From Sphingomonas sp. (GTDB lineage Bacteria > Pseudomonadota > Alphaproteobacteria > Sphingomonadales > Sphingomonadaceae), in contig NZ_JAIEPC010000033.1 of NCBI RefSeq assembly GCF_019749955.1, positions 1 through 64,000 on the forward strand: a stretch of 64,000 nucleotides of DNA. Reading direction: 5' to 3'. The position numbers and the translations under genes are program-made. Of this stretch, positions 1-8,622 are shown piece by piece (position 1 is the stretch's first letter; each line of letters begins with the position of its first letter). The notes below the pieces were generated by a model. The model was not told where the DNA came from. It made no database searches and saw only the letters and a list, made by a program, of their open reading frames with translations.

Positions 1-119
1 TCGCGCGCCCGCGCGCGTGCGCGTAGGGCGTGACTTTTGGGACTTTTCGATCCGCGCGCGGCGCTTGTCGGTCGGACGGTCCGCCGATAGCATAGTGCAT
101 CCTCCGGGGGGCTCCGCAC

Positions 120-1121
120 ATGACGCTCGTCGAACGGCTCAAGGCGTTCCTGTTCCGCAAGCGGCGCTGGCGCTGGATCGCCGTCGGCGTCGCGCTGGTG
201 GCGATCGGCCAAATCCTGGACGCGCAGAATATTGAGGCAAGCACGGCGGCAAAGCGCGGCGTCGCCTTGACGGCGCGGATTCACAACCGCCTGGCGACGC
301 TACAGCCGCAGGCCATCGCCGAACTCTATCGCCGCGCCAGGCGTGATCGCCACGGCATCGGCTGGTGCGGGCCGACCGAAGCCCATGAGCCGCTGTCGCT
401 GCGCCCCGGGCCGCATCTCAAGCGCAACCCCAATGCGCCGCCGGTCGATCTCGCCACGGTGCTGGCGGAGGCCGCGCGGCGCCATCCTGCGCCAGCCGCA
501 GGCGGCCTTGGTGATCCGATCGGCAATGTGATGGCGCCGCTCGACCGCCAGGTCGGCTTGCCGCGCTCGCGCCTCACCCCCGATCCGCTCGCCCCGCTGA
601 CCGAGCGTGAGGGGCTGGGCGCGCGGCAGGCCGATGTCGCGCCCCCGCCAAAGCGGGCGGCGCCTGACTGGAACTGCGAGCGCGGCTGGCTTGCGATGAT
701 CGATGCCGCCGCGCTCAACCTGCGCACGACGCCCGAAATCATCTGGGTCGTGTGGAAGGAAGGCGGCTGGTCGGCGACGATCCTGCTCGCGCTGACGCTG
801 GCCGGGATGGCGGCGCTGATCATTTCGATGTGGAAAACCAAGGACATCGGCTGCGCAGCCTTCCCGGCAACGCTGGTCGTGCTCGCGCTGGGGCCGCTCC
901 TTGCGGGCGGGCTGTTCTGGGTGATGCTCTGGGCGTTGCTCGCGCTGACGAAGATACTGGGGCATGTGCTGGCCGGGCTTGCGCTGGTGCTGGGGTGGCT
1001 CGCCGGGCTGTCGAAAATCGTCATGATGGGCTTTGAAACATTGACCAAGAGCGACGAAGCCGAGGAGAATTATGCAGCGCTCAAGGCGAGCCTGGGGATG
1101 GAAAAGCCTCCCCCCGACTAA
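120..1121 (+). CDS. Uncharacterised multi-pass membrane protein
   Basis: No family is recognised. The 333-residue protein has a basic N-terminus (RKRRWRW) followed by a hydrophobic segment around residues 19-33. A long Pro/Arg/Ala-rich hydrophilic region spans about residues 40-200. Three or four strongly hydrophobic segments lie between about 215 and 310 (for example [17 protein letters not shown], then a long Leu/Ala/Gly stretch). This suggests an inner-membrane protein with a large N-terminal loop, possibly periplasmic. The start is the ATG at 120. Its stop overlaps the ung stop in a tail-to-tail arrangement. Codon composition looks like its neighbours. Function unknown. Confidence 0.6.
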   Translation: MTLVERLKAFLFRKRRWRWIAVGVALVAIGQILDAQNIEASTAAKRGVALTARIHNRLATLQPQAIAELYRRARRDRHGIGWCGPTEAHEPLSLRPGPHLKRNPNAPPVDLATVLAEAARRHPAPAAGGLGDPIGNVMAPLDRQVGLPRSRLTPDPLAPLTEREGLGARQADVAPPPKRAAPDWNCERGWLAMIDAAALNLRTTPEIIWVVWKEGGWSATILLALTLAGMAALIISMWKTKDIGCAAFPATLVVLALGPLLAGGLFWVMLWALLALTKILGHVLAGLALVLGWLAGLSKIVMMGFETLTKSDEAEENYAALKASLGMEKPPPD

Positions 1122-1828
1122 ACGGCGGGCGGCAGCGCCCAGTCGATTGGCGCGAGCCCGCGCGCTGTGAGGAAGGCATTGGCCTGCGAAAAATGCCGAC
1201 AACCGAGGAAGCCGTTATGCGCCGACAAGGGACTGGGATGCGCCGCCTTCAGCACCAGATGATGCCCCCCCGCCGCGACATCGCGCACGAACGCCGCTTT
1301 TTTCTGGGCATAGCTGCCCCACAGCAGGAACACGACGGGGGCCTCCTTGGCCGCGACCAGCGCGATGACGACGTCGGTGAAGCGCTCCCACCCCTTGTCC
1401 TTGTGCGATGCCGCGCGCCCGCTCTCGACCGTCAACACACTGTTGAGCAGCAGCACGCCTTGCCGCGCCCAGCTTTCGAGGAAACCGTGGCGCGGCGGGT
1501 CGATGTCGAGGTCAGCCTTGAGTTCCTTGTAGATATTGCCCAGGCTCGGCGGTGGCCGCACCCCCGGCGGCACCGAAAAGCAAAGCCCATGCGCTTGCCC
1601 CGGCCCATGATAAGGGTCCTGCCCCAGAATGACGACGCGCACCGCATCGAGCGGCGTCAGGTCGAGCGCGCGGAACCAGTTGCGCGCCGCCGGGAAGATC
1701 GCCTTGCCCGCGTCGCGCTCCGCGACAAGAAACGCGCGCAGTGCCGCCATATGGGCGCTACTGAACTCGCCCGACAGCGGCACGCGCCAGCTCGGGTCGA
1801 GTTTCACGGCTTGGTCGCTTGCGGTCAC
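1118..1828 (-). CDS. ung: Uracil-DNA glycosylase
   Basis: Family 1 UDG, which removes uracil from DNA to start base-excision repair in the cytoplasm. Visible motifs are the water-activating loop [13 protein letters not shown], the [10 protein letters not shown] uracil pocket, and the C-terminal [11 protein letters not shown] minor-groove loop. I chose the GTG at 1828 (about 236 residues, [14 protein letters not shown]). It fits the usual family length, and the reading frame upstream of it does not look like UDG. The gene is convergent with the preceding membrane-protein gene and overlaps it by 4 bp. Confidence 0.95.
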   Translation of the reverse strand: MTASDQAVKLDPSWRVPLSGEFSSAHMAALRAFLVAERDAGKAIFPAARNWFRALDLTPLDAVRVVILGQDPYHGPGQAHGLCFSVPPGVRPPPSLGNIYKELKADLDIDPPRHGFLESWARQGVLLLNSVLTVESGRAASHKDKGWERFTDVVIALVAAKEAPVVFLLWGSYAQKKAAFVRDVAAGGHHLVLKAAHPSPLSAHNGFLGCRHFSQANAFLTARGLAPIDWALPPAV

Positions 1829-1898
1829 GCTGTCTCCTGGTCTGTCGCCAGCTTGGGCGACCACGCCCGGCGCCGTCAATGTCGGCGGGCTTTCGCTG

Positions 1899-2531
1899 GT
1901 GCGCCAAAACTGGCAGCAGGGGAGGGTGCTGCCCTCGCTCATGATCATCGACGATTTTCTGTCGGACCCGCACGCTGTGCGCCGCGCCGCGCTGGCGCTT
2001 GGCTATGATCCGGCGACCAAGGCGGGCAACTATCCCGGACTGCTGTCGGATCGGCCACTCGCGATCAAGGGATTCGATGAAGCGGTGTCGGCGCGGATCG
2101 GGGTGCCGGTCGCGCCGATGGCGGGGACCAGCCACGGCCATTGCCGCCTGACGCTCGCGGGCGACAAGGGTTTGAGCGGGGTGCACATCGATCCGTGTTT
2201 CTATTCGGGCATCCTCTACCTCAGCCTGCCCGAGCATGCGCGTGGCGGCACCGACTTCTTTCGCCACAAGCCGACCGGGCTCGAACGCGTTCCCGCCGAC
2301 GATCTGGCGCTGGCGCGCAGCGGCTTTGTCGATGTCAACGATCTGGTCGAGCGCGTGGTCAACGCCGATACGCTCAAGCCCGCGCGCTGGGAAAAGGTGA
2401 TGACGGTGCCGATGCGCTTCAACCGGCTGATCCTGTTCAGTCCCTGGCTGTTCCACAATTCGGCGCCGGGCTTTGGCAAGTCGGGCGACGACGGGCGGCT
2501 GGTGATGCTGCTGTTTTTCGCGCGACGCTGA
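1899..2531 (+). CDS. DUF6445 family protein
   Basis: About 210 residues. The sequence opens with an (I/V)IDDFLxDPxAVR block, then [17 protein letters not shown], and later [21 protein letters not shown]. This pattern is typical of small 2-oxoglutarate/Fe(II)-oxygenase-like proteins of the DUF6445 type: a His-x-Asp (HID) and a later His (LFHNS) could be the metal ligands. That reading is inference; no substrate is known. The start is uncertain between GTG 1899, GTG 1926 and ATG 1941; residues before the ATG still look family-like. The gene runs toward the DNA ligase gene 27 bp downstream and may be cotranscribed with it. Confidence 0.7.
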   Translation: MRQNWQQGRVLPSLMIIDDFLSDPHAVRRAALALGYDPATKAGNYPGLLSDRPLAIKGFDEAVSARIGVPVAPMAGTSHGHCRLTLAGDKGLSGVHIDPCFYSGILYLSLPEHARGGTDFFRHKPTGLERVPADDLALARSGFVDVNDLVERVVNADTLKPARWEKVMTVPMRFNRLILFSPWLFHNSAPGFGKSGDDGRLVMLLFFARR

Positions 2532-2558
2532 AACCGTGGCGCGGGCGGTGTTCGGCTG

Positions 2559-4148
2559 ATGCGTGCCTTTTCCAACCTGCTCGATTCGCTCATTTACACG
2601 CGCTCGCGGAACGCCAAGCTCAAGCTGATCGCCGATTATCTGACGGCGACGCCCGATCCCGATCGCGGCTGGGCGATCGCCGCGCTGACCGGCACGCTTG
2701 ATATTCCGGCTGTGAAGCCTGGCGTCATCCGCGCGCTGATCGAATCGCGAGTCGATCCGGTACTGTTCCGGATGAGCCGCGACTATGTCGGTGACACGGC
2801 CGAGACGGTTGCCCTGCTCTGGCCCGCACCAGCGCTGCCCGACGATCCGGCGCCGCTGTCGCTCGATCAGGCAGTGGCGCGGTTGCTTGGCCTGTCGCGG
2901 TCGGACGCGCCGGCGGCGCTCGCGGCCATGCTCGACCGGCTGACAGCGGAGGAGCGGTTCGCGCTGCTCAAGATGGCGACCGGCGCCTTGCGGATCGGCG
3001 TGTCGGCGCGGCTGGCGAAGACGGCGTTCGCGCAAGCGTTCGGCGTCGATGTCGAGGTGGTGGAGGAGCTGTGGCACGGCCTGACCCCGCCCTACACCGC
3101 GCTGTTCGCCTGGGCCGAAGGGCGGGCCGAGGCACCCGATACCGCCAACCTGCCGCTGTTCCGCGCCTTCATGCTTGCTCAGCCGCTCGAGGATTTGCGC
3201 GTCGAGCTCGATGACTATGCCGCCGAGTGGAAATGGGATGGCATTCGCGTTCAGCTGGTGCGCGCGGGCGGGGCAACGCGGCTCTATTCGCGCGCGGGCG
3301 ACGATATCACGGCGAGCTTTCCTGAAGTCGCCAGTGCGTTTGTCGAAGACGGGGTGCTCGACGGCGAATTGATGGTTCGCGGTGCGGCGCAGGGCATCGA
3401 TTTGGGGCATGAGGGTGCAGCGAGCTTCAACGCGCTCCAGCAACGGCTCGGGCGCAAGACTGTGTCGGCGAAAATGCTCGCCGAAGCCCCAGCGTTCGTG
3501 CGGCTCTACGACATATTGTTCGACGGGGCTGAGGATCTGCGCGGCCAGCCGTGGACAGCGCGGCGTCTGCGGCTCGAAGCCTTCGCCGCGCGCTTGCCGC
3601 CCTCGCATTTCGATGTGAGCGCGCTGATCGACGCGCCCGATTTCACCGCGCTTGAGGCCATGCGCGCGGGCGCCCGTGATGCCGCCATTGAAGGGGTGAT
3701 GCTCAAGCGGCGCGATTCGCTCTACGTCACCGGCCGGCGTGCCGGGCTATGGTATAAATGGAAGCGCGATCCGTTCACCGCCGATTGTGTGATGATGTAC
3801 GCGCAGCGCGGTAGCGGGCGGCGCTCGTCCTTCTACTCGGACTATACCTTTGGCTGTTGGACCACGGCGGGCGATCTGTTGCCGGTCGGCAAGGCCTATT
3901 CGGGGATTACCGATGAAGAGCTCAAATTCCTCGACAAGTTCGTGCGCGACCACACCAGTGCGCGCTTCGGCCCGGTGCGCGAGGTTGAAAAGTCGCTGGT
4001 GCTCGAAATCGCGTTCGATTCGATCCATTTGTCGAAACGCCACAAATCGGGCGTCGCAATGCGCTTCCCCCGCATCGCGCGCATCCGCACGGACAAGCCC
4101 GCTACTGAGGCCGACACGATCGACGCGCTCAAGCGGCTGGTGACGTAA
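2559..4148 (+). CDS. ATP-dependent DNA ligase, LHR-cluster type
   Basis: 529 residues with the N-terminal DNA-binding, nucleotidyltransferase and OB domains of ATP-dependent ligases. The adenylation motif is EWKWDGIR with Lys at residue 225. Motif III is DGELMV, motif IV EGVMLKRRDSLY, and motif V WYKWKRDPFTADCV. It matches the bacterial 'cisplatin damage response' ligase group, which is normally encoded with an MBL exonuclease, an Lhr-like helicase and a metallophosphoesterase. Those three partners are also in this window, at 11.2-14.6 kb and 19.1 kb. The 3' end overlaps the convergent acetyltransferase gene by 20 bp. Confidence 0.92.
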   Translation: MRAFSNLLDSLIYTRSRNAKLKLIADYLTATPDPDRGWAIAALTGTLDIPAVKPGVIRALIESRVDPVLFRMSRDYVGDTAETVALLWPAPALPDDPAPLSLDQAVARLLGLSRSDAPAALAAMLDRLTAEERFALLKMATGALRIGVSARLAKTAFAQAFGVDVEVVEELWHGLTPPYTALFAWAEGRAEAPDTANLPLFRAFMLAQPLEDLRVELDDYAAEWKWDGIRVQLVRAGGATRLYSRAGDDITASFPEVASAFVEDGVLDGELMVRGAAQGIDLGHEGAASFNALQQRLGRKTVSAKMLAEAPAFVRLYDILFDGAEDLRGQPWTARRLRLEAFAARLPPSHFDVSALIDAPDFTALEAMRAGARDAAIEGVMLKRRDSLYVTGRRAGLWYKWKRDPFTADCVMMYAQRGSGRRSSFYSDYTFGCWTTAGDLLPVGKAYSGITDEELKFLDKFVRDHTSARFGPVREVEKSLVLEIAFDSIHLSKRHKSGVAMRFPRIARIRTDKPATEADTIDALKRLVT

Positions 4149-4674
4149 ACGGCTTTTCGAGCACGACGAAGATCAGGTCGGCGACACGCGGTTGGCCGAA
4201 GCGTTCGTCGCCATAGGGGAAGGGGCGCGTTTCGCCCGTCAGCGCATAACCACGCCGCTGGTAAAAGGCGATCAGCTCGGTGCGCTGGCGGATCACCGTC
4301 ATTTCAATGCGGGTTGCGCCAAAGCGCGCGCGTGCTTTTTCCTCAGCCGCGTCGATCAGCGCCTTGCCAAGCGCGCGACCCTGCCAGTTGGGGGCGACCG
4401 ACAGCATCCCCAGATAGGCCAGACCCGCCACCGCGCGGCTGATCTCGACGCAGCCGACCAGTGCATCGCCGTCGCGCGCGAGCAGGATGATGTGATCAGG
4501 GTCAGCTATCGCCTGCGCCAGCGCGGCTTGATCGGTGCGCTGGCCGTCGAGCAGATCGGCTTCGTGCGTCCAGCCCCCGCGCGCCGAATCGCCGCGATAG
4601 GCCGATTCGACCAGCGCATGCAGCGCCGGGACGTCCCTGGGAGTCGCCACGGAAAAGTCGATCGGCAAGGTCAT
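4129..4674 (-). CDS. GNAT family N-acetyltransferase
   Basis: 181 residues with the GNAT fold: YLGMLSVAPNWQGRALGKALIDAAEEKAR contains the acetyl-CoA-binding Q/R-x-x-G-x-G/A region, and the C-terminal FYQRRGYALTGETRPFPYGDERFGQPR block is typical. The protein should transfer an acetyl group from acetyl-CoA to an amine; the acceptor cannot be read from sequence. The start ATG at 4674 opens MTLPIDFSVATPRDV, a normal GNAT N-terminus. It overlaps the ligase gene tail to tail. Confidence 0.85.
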   Translation of the reverse strand: MTLPIDFSVATPRDVPALHALVESAYRGDSARGGWTHEADLLDGQRTDQAALAQAIADPDHIILLARDGDALVGCVEISRAVAGLAYLGMLSVAPNWQGRALGKALIDAAEEKARARFGATRIEMTVIRQRTELIAFYQRRGYALTGETRPFPYGDERFGQPRVADLIFVVLEKPFTSPAA

Positions 4675-4714
4675 CGGCGCAAATCACTGTCCTGGGCGTG
4701 CCACCAACGACAAC

Positions 4715-4740
4715 GGCCCGGCCAGCAAGCTGACCGGACC
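4715..4740 (-). terminator. Hairpin after the cold-shock gene
   Basis: A 12-bp stem (GGTCCGGTCAGC pairing with GCTGGCCGGGCC, including G-U pairs) closes on a CUUG-type tight loop, directly downstream of the minus-strand cold-shock gene. The following bases are GTTGTCGTTGG, so there is no clean U-tract. It may be an imperfect intrinsic terminator or a 3'-end stabiliser. Confidence 0.45.
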
Positions 4741-4774
4741 GGTAATCGTCCCAACCACCCGAGCGGGCGTTTGG

Positions 4775-5548
4775 TTATTGGATGCCCGAAAGGTTCACCG
4801 CAGCATATTTGCCACGGCGATCGACTTCGAGTTCGAACTCGAGCCGGTCACCTTCGTTGAGCGTCGGCATACCGGCGCGTTCGACCGCGCTGATGTGCAC
4901 AAACGCATCGGGCTGGCCGTCATCGCGCTGGATAAAGCCGAAGCCCTTCATCGCGTTGAAGAACTTGACCGTGCCCGTCGCCTTTTCGCCGGTCAGCTGG
5001 CGCTGCGGTCCGGCACCACCCGACGGGGCTGCGTCGCGCGGCGCGCGTTCCTGCACCGCGATCGGCTCGCCGTCGATCTTGAGGTCGGTCGCCGAAATGC
5101 GGCCGCCGCGGTCAACGAGCGTGAAGCCCAAAGGCTGGCCTTCCGCAAGGCTGGTCAGGCCAGCCTGTTCGACCGCGCTGATGTGCACAAACACATCCTC
5201 GCCGCCGTCATCGCGTACGACAAAGCCGAAGCCCTTTTGCGCGTTGAAGAATTTGACGATGCCCGTGCCTTCGCCGACGACCTGGGGCGGCATGCCACGG
5301 CCTGCGCCGCCACCACCACCACCGCCGCGGAAGCCACCGCCACCGCCGCCGCCGCCGAATCGGTCACCACCGCCACCGAAGCGATCACCGCCGCCGCCGA
5401 ATCGGTCGCCACCACCGCCAAAGCGGTCACCACCGCCAAAACGATCACCGCCACCGAAGCCGCTGTCGAAGCCGCCATCGCCAAAACCGTCGCGTTTATC
5501 CCTACCGCGCCCGCCGCGATCACCGCGGCGCCCTTTATCGAAACTCAT
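4775..5548 (-). CDS. Double cold-shock-domain protein with glycine-rich N-terminus
   Basis: About 257 residues. The N-terminal third is a glycine/arginine-rich low-complexity region with repeated D-R-F-G-G-G-G units, beginning [17 protein letters not shown]. Two cold-shock domains follow: [17 protein letters not shown]...VFVHISAV and [17 protein letters not shown]...AFVHISAV, each with RNP1 (KGFGF) and RNP2 (FVHIS). It probably binds single-stranded RNA or DNA. The start is the ATG at 5548; the reading frame continues upstream but without domain features. A leader of more than 100 nt is possible before the start. The RGG-like tail resembles eukaryotic RNA-granule proteins, which is an inference only. 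Confidence 0.9.
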   Translation of the reverse strand: MSFDKGRRGDRGGRGRDKRDGFGDGGFDSGFGGGDRFGGGDRFGGGGDRFGGGGDRFGGGGDRFGGGGGGGGFRGGGGGGGAGRGMPPQVVGEGTGIVKFFNAQKGFGFVVRDDGGEDVFVHISAVEQAGLTSLAEGQPLGFTLVDRGGRISATDLKIDGEPIAVQERAPRDAAPSGGAGPQRQLTGEKATGTVKFFNAMKGFGFIQRDDGQPDAFVHISAVERAGMPTLNEGDRLEFELEVDRRGKYAAVNLSGIQ

Positions 5549-5909
5549 GCCCTGTTCGTCTTCCCGGTCCGCCCGTAACACATGCAAGAACCCTGGCTTC
5601 GGACGACAAACGCAGGTCTTCGGACGCTCTTTCGCTTTGCGCCACGACACTTCATATCGCAAAAGCGCCGTTGCTGCGAATAAATTCGTCGCCTTGACCT
5701 TAGCGGATCATGCGCGGCCTGCGCGAGGGCTGAATCACCGTGTTTTGAGGTTTTTCGCACTTCGTTCAGCGACGTGGCACGCCGCGCTTGGCGCAAGCGC
5801 CTCCCGGTGCCAATCGCCCCTCCTGACCGACGACGGCAAGATGCCGCGACTCGGAGGAAAAGCCGCACGAGCCATTGAGCCGAACGCCGCAAGCCGCTAC
5901 GCGCCGCAC
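5549..5909. promoter_or_regulatory. Divergent intergenic region (cold-shock gene / rnd)
   Basis: 361 bp without a convincing gene between two diverging genes, so it should hold both promoters. I see a short direct repeat (CTTCGGACG, twice, about 5598-5629) in the likely cold-shock leader. There is also a perfect 7-bp inverted repeat GCGCTTG-gcg-CAAGCGC at 5784-5800. No promoter hexamers stand out. Confidence 0.4.
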
Positions 5910-6530
5910 ATGACCGTTTATTTCCACGAAGAAGATCTGCCCGGCGACGTTTTTGCACCGGGCGCCGCGATTGCTGTCGACACCGAGACGATGGGGCTGA
6001 TCACGCCGCGCGATCGGTTGTGCGTCGTGCAGCTATCGGATGGCAGCGGCGACGAGCATCTCGTCCGCTTCGGGCCCGGCAGCGATTACGCTGCGCCGCA
6101 CCTGCGCGCGGTGCTCGGTGATCGCACGCGGCTGAAGCTCTATCACTTCGCGCGCTTCGATCTGGCCGCGATCAGCCATTATCTCCACGTTACCGCAGCG
6201 CCGGTTTATTGTACCAAAATTGCCTCAAGGCTGATCCGCACCTACACTGATCGCCACGGGCTGAAGGAGCTGGTGCGCGAATTGCTCGGCCAGGAATTGT
6301 CGAAGGTCCAGCAATCGTCGGACTGGGGTGGCCCCGATCTGTCCGATGCGCAGAAGGATTATGCCGCCTCCGACGTGCGCTATCTGCATGCGCTGAAGGC
6401 GGAACTCGACCGGCGGCTGATCCGCGAAGGGCGAATGGCGCTGGCGCAGGCGTGCTTCGATTTCCTGCCGGCGCGGGCCGGGCTCGATCTGGCGGGCTGG
6501 CCCGAGGTCGATATCTTCGCCCATGTCTGA
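5910..6530 (+). CDS. rnd: Ribonuclease D-like 3'-5' exonuclease
   Basis: 206 residues, only the DEDDy exonuclease domain; the HRDC domains of E. coli RNase D are absent. Exo I is AVDTETMG (D and E metal ligands), Exo II HFARFDLAAI, and Exo III YAASDVRYL with the Y-x3-D signature. It should trim 3' ends of structured RNAs such as tRNA precursors. The ATG at 5910 (MTVYFHEEDLPGD) is chosen because the long upstream extension of the frame is low-complexity antisense of the cold-shock gene. It overlaps lptC by 8 bp, so the two are probably cotranscribed. Confidence 0.88.
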   Translation: MTVYFHEEDLPGDVFAPGAAIAVDTETMGLITPRDRLCVVQLSDGSGDEHLVRFGPGSDYAAPHLRAVLGDRTRLKLYHFARFDLAAISHYLHVTAAPVYCTKIASRLIRTYTDRHGLKELVRELLGQELSKVQQSSDWGGPDLSDAQKDYAASDVRYLHALKAELDRRLIREGRMALAQACFDFLPARAGLDLAGWPEVDIFAHV

Positions 6531-7161
6531 CGTCGCTGTCCGCGTCCGCTCGGAACGGCGGCGCTGGGCAGCGCCGGGCAGCAGCCATGACCGCGTCGTC
6601 GCGGTGTCGCGCTTCTCGCTGCCGGTGCTGATCGGCGTGTTGGGCGCGTTCATGGTGTTCATGCCGCTGCAAGGCGGCGGCGACGTCAGTTTTCTGCTCG
6701 ACAAGAAGAAGGTTGAAGTCGCGACCGAGCGGCTGCGCATCCAATCGGCGATGTACCGCGGGTCGGATCAGCGCGGGCGCCCCTTTTCGATCAGTGCCGA
6801 TTCGGCGGTGCAGAAGAGCTCGGACGAACCGATCGTTCAATTGAGCGGCCTGGCCGCGCAAATCGGCATGGCGGAAGGGCCGGCGACGCTCTCGGCCGAT
6901 CAGGGTCGCTATGACCTGCGGCGCGAGCAGGTCGAGATCGACAGCAATGTGCAGTTCAAGGCAGCCGACGGCTATAAGCTGACCGCCAGCAGCGCGGTGA
7001 TCGATCTGAAGTCGCGCGAATTGCGGAGCGATTCGCCGGTGAAAGGCACGCTGCCGCAAGGGGCGTTCAGCGCCGACCGGATGACTGCCGATCTCGACGC
7101 CCGCGTCGTGCGGCTCGATGGCAACACGCACTTGCGCATCACGCCGCGAAGAACGAGATAG
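6523..7161 (+). CDS. lptC: LPS export protein LptC
   Basis: 212 residues with one N-terminal transmembrane helix (about residues 30-50, RFSLPVLIGVLGAFMVFM) and a periplasmic beta-jellyroll (SADQGRYDLRREQVEID, LRSDSPVKGTLPQG). LptC sits in the inner membrane and passes LPS from LptB2FG to LptA. The position before lptA and lptB is the classic arrangement. The ATG lies inside the end of rnd. Confidence 0.92.
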   Translation: MSDVAVRVRSERRRWAAPGSSHDRVVAVSRFSLPVLIGVLGAFMVFMPLQGGGDVSFLLDKKKVEVATERLRIQSAMYRGSDQRGRPFSISADSAVQKSSDEPIVQLSGLAAQIGMAEGPATLSADQGRYDLRREQVEIDSNVQFKAADGYKLTASSAVIDLKSRELRSDSPVKGTLPQGAFSADRMTADLDARVVRLDGNTHLRITPRRTR

Positions 7162-7166
7162 CTGCC

Positions 7167-7709
7167 ATGCGCTTGTTGCCGACTCTTCCGCTCCTGATAT
7201 TTGTCGGCCTCGCCAGCGTTGGCAGCGCGCAATCGCGCCACGATTCGTCGGCGCCGATCGATTTTTCGGCGGCGCATCAGGAATTTGATGACCGCGCCAA
7301 GCGGGTTGTGTTGTCGGGCGATGTCGTCGTCCGCCAAAGCGAGATGACCTTGTCCGCCGCGCGCATGTCGATTGCCTATAGCGGTGATATTTTCGGCGGC
7401 GGGTCGCCGCAGGCATCGCGCGTCGATGCGTCGGGCGGCGTCACGCTGACCCGCCCCGAACAGACCGCGCGCAGCCAATATGCGATTTATGATCTCAATC
7501 GCCGGGTGGTGACGATGATCGGCAATGTCTCGCTGCGGCAAAGCAACGGCAATGTCATCAATGGCGGGCGACTGACCTTCAATCTCGATACCAACCGCGC
7601 GACGATTGACGGCTCGTCGGTGGGGGGCGGTGCGCCCGGCACGACCGAAACGGCGCCCGGCGGCCGCGTGACCGGACGGTTCTCGGTCCCCAAGCGCGAC
7701 GACAAGTAG
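7167..7709 (+). CDS. lptA: LPS transport periplasmic protein LptA
   Basis: 180 residues with a signal peptide (MRLLPTLPLLIFVGLASVGSAQS) followed by an OstA-type domain, for example KRVVLSGDVVVRQSEMTLSA and VVTMIGNVSLRQSNGNVINGG. LptA forms the periplasmic bridge between LptC and LptD. It starts 5 bp after lptC, in the same operon. Confidence 0.92.
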   Translation: MRLLPTLPLLIFVGLASVGSAQSRHDSSAPIDFSAAHQEFDDRAKRVVLSGDVVVRQSEMTLSAARMSIAYSGDIFGGGSPQASRVDASGGVTLTRPEQTARSQYAIYDLNRRVVTMIGNVSLRQSNGNVINGGRLTFNLDTNRATIDGSSVGGGAPGTTETAPGGRVTGRFSVPKRDDK

Positions 7710-7844
7710 CGCCGGCGCGGGCAATCGAGTCGACCGACGCTTCCCAGCATCCGATTGTTCGGGCAATAGAGCCATGCAGGAATCTTGCCAGCCGCCGCGC
7801 GGGTCGGAATCGATTAACCATTTAACGCCACAGATGGACCGATA

Positions 7845-8618
7845 ATGGACGATGTGACCAGCCTTGCCGCCCCAATCGCTGAAGCGCAGGCCGCATCGTC
7901 CGGGCTTGCAGTGGTCTCGATCGCCAAGGCCTATGACAAGCGCCCGGTGCTGACCGATGTGTCGGTGTCGGTCGGCCACGGCGAAGTCGTCGGGCTGCTC
8001 GGCCCCAATGGCGCGGGCAAGACGACGTGCTTTTATTCGGTGATGGGGCTGGTGAAGCCCGATTCGGGCCGCATCATGCTCGATGGCGTCGATATCACCG
8101 GCTTGCCGATGTATCGCCGCGCGATCCTGGGGCTCGGCTATCTGCCGCAGGAAACCTCGATCTTCCGCGGGCTATCCGTTGAGAAAAACATCCTGAGCGT
8201 GCTCGAACTGGTCGAACCTGACCCGGCAGCGCGATCGGCGCGGCTCGACGAGCTGCTCGATGATTTCGGCCTCACCCGGCTGCGTGATGCGCCTGCGATG
8301 GCGCTGTCGGGGGGCGAGCGCCGCCGTGCCGAGATCGCGCGCGCGCTGGCCGCCGATCCCTCGATCATGCTGCTCGATGAACCGTTCGCGGGCATCGACC
8401 CGATTTCGATCGCGGATATCCGCGATCTGGTGATTGCGCTCAAGAATCGCGGTATCGGCGTGCTGATCACGGATCACAATGTCCGCGAGACGCTCGAAAT
8501 CGTCGATCGCGCCTATATCATCTATGACGGTCGCGTGCTGTTCGCCGGGTCGCCCGACGAGCTCGTCGCCGATGCCAATGTCCGCCGCCTGTATCTGGGC
8601 GAGGGCTTTTCGCTTTAG
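7845..8618 (+). CDS. lptB: LPS export ABC transporter ATPase LptB
   Basis: 257 residues. Walker A GPNGAGKTT, Q-loop GYLPQETSIFRGLSVE, signature LSGGERRR, Walker B IMLLDEPFAGIDP and H-loop LITDHNVRE are all present. LptB energises LPS extraction from the inner membrane with LptF/LptG, which are not in this window. It has a slightly longer N-terminus (about 20 residues) than E. coli LptB. A 135-bp gap separates it from lptA, and rpoN follows within 5 bp. Confidence 0.95.
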   Translation: MDDVTSLAAPIAEAQAASSGLAVVSIAKAYDKRPVLTDVSVSVGHGEVVGLLGPNGAGKTTCFYSVMGLVKPDSGRIMLDGVDITGLPMYRRAILGLGYLPQETSIFRGLSVEKNILSVLELVEPDPAARSARLDELLDDFGLTRLRDAPAMALSGGERRRAEIARALAADPSIMLLDEPFAGIDPISIADIRDLVIALKNRGIGVLITDHNVRETLEIVDRAYIIYDGRVLFAGSPDELVADANVRRLYLGEGFSL

Positions 8619-8622
8619 TGCC

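Noticed and set aside
1629..1898. N-terminal extension of the DUF6445 frame
   Set aside because: It is antisense to ung; family similarity begins near 1881.
5298..5530. Short tandem repeats that might suggest a CRISPR or satellite array
   Set aside because: Period and content follow glycine-rich codons of the cold-shock protein; there are no unique spacers.
5775..5792. TGGCAC near rnd as a sigma-54 promoter
   Set aside because: No GC dinucleotide at the required 10-bp spacing followed by a proper -12 box.
4782..5909. Long open frame on the plus strand opposite the cold-shock gene
   Set aside because: Its protein would be runs of Pro/Arg/Ser that are the antisense of glycine-rich codons; only the ribonuclease D part from 5910 on is real.
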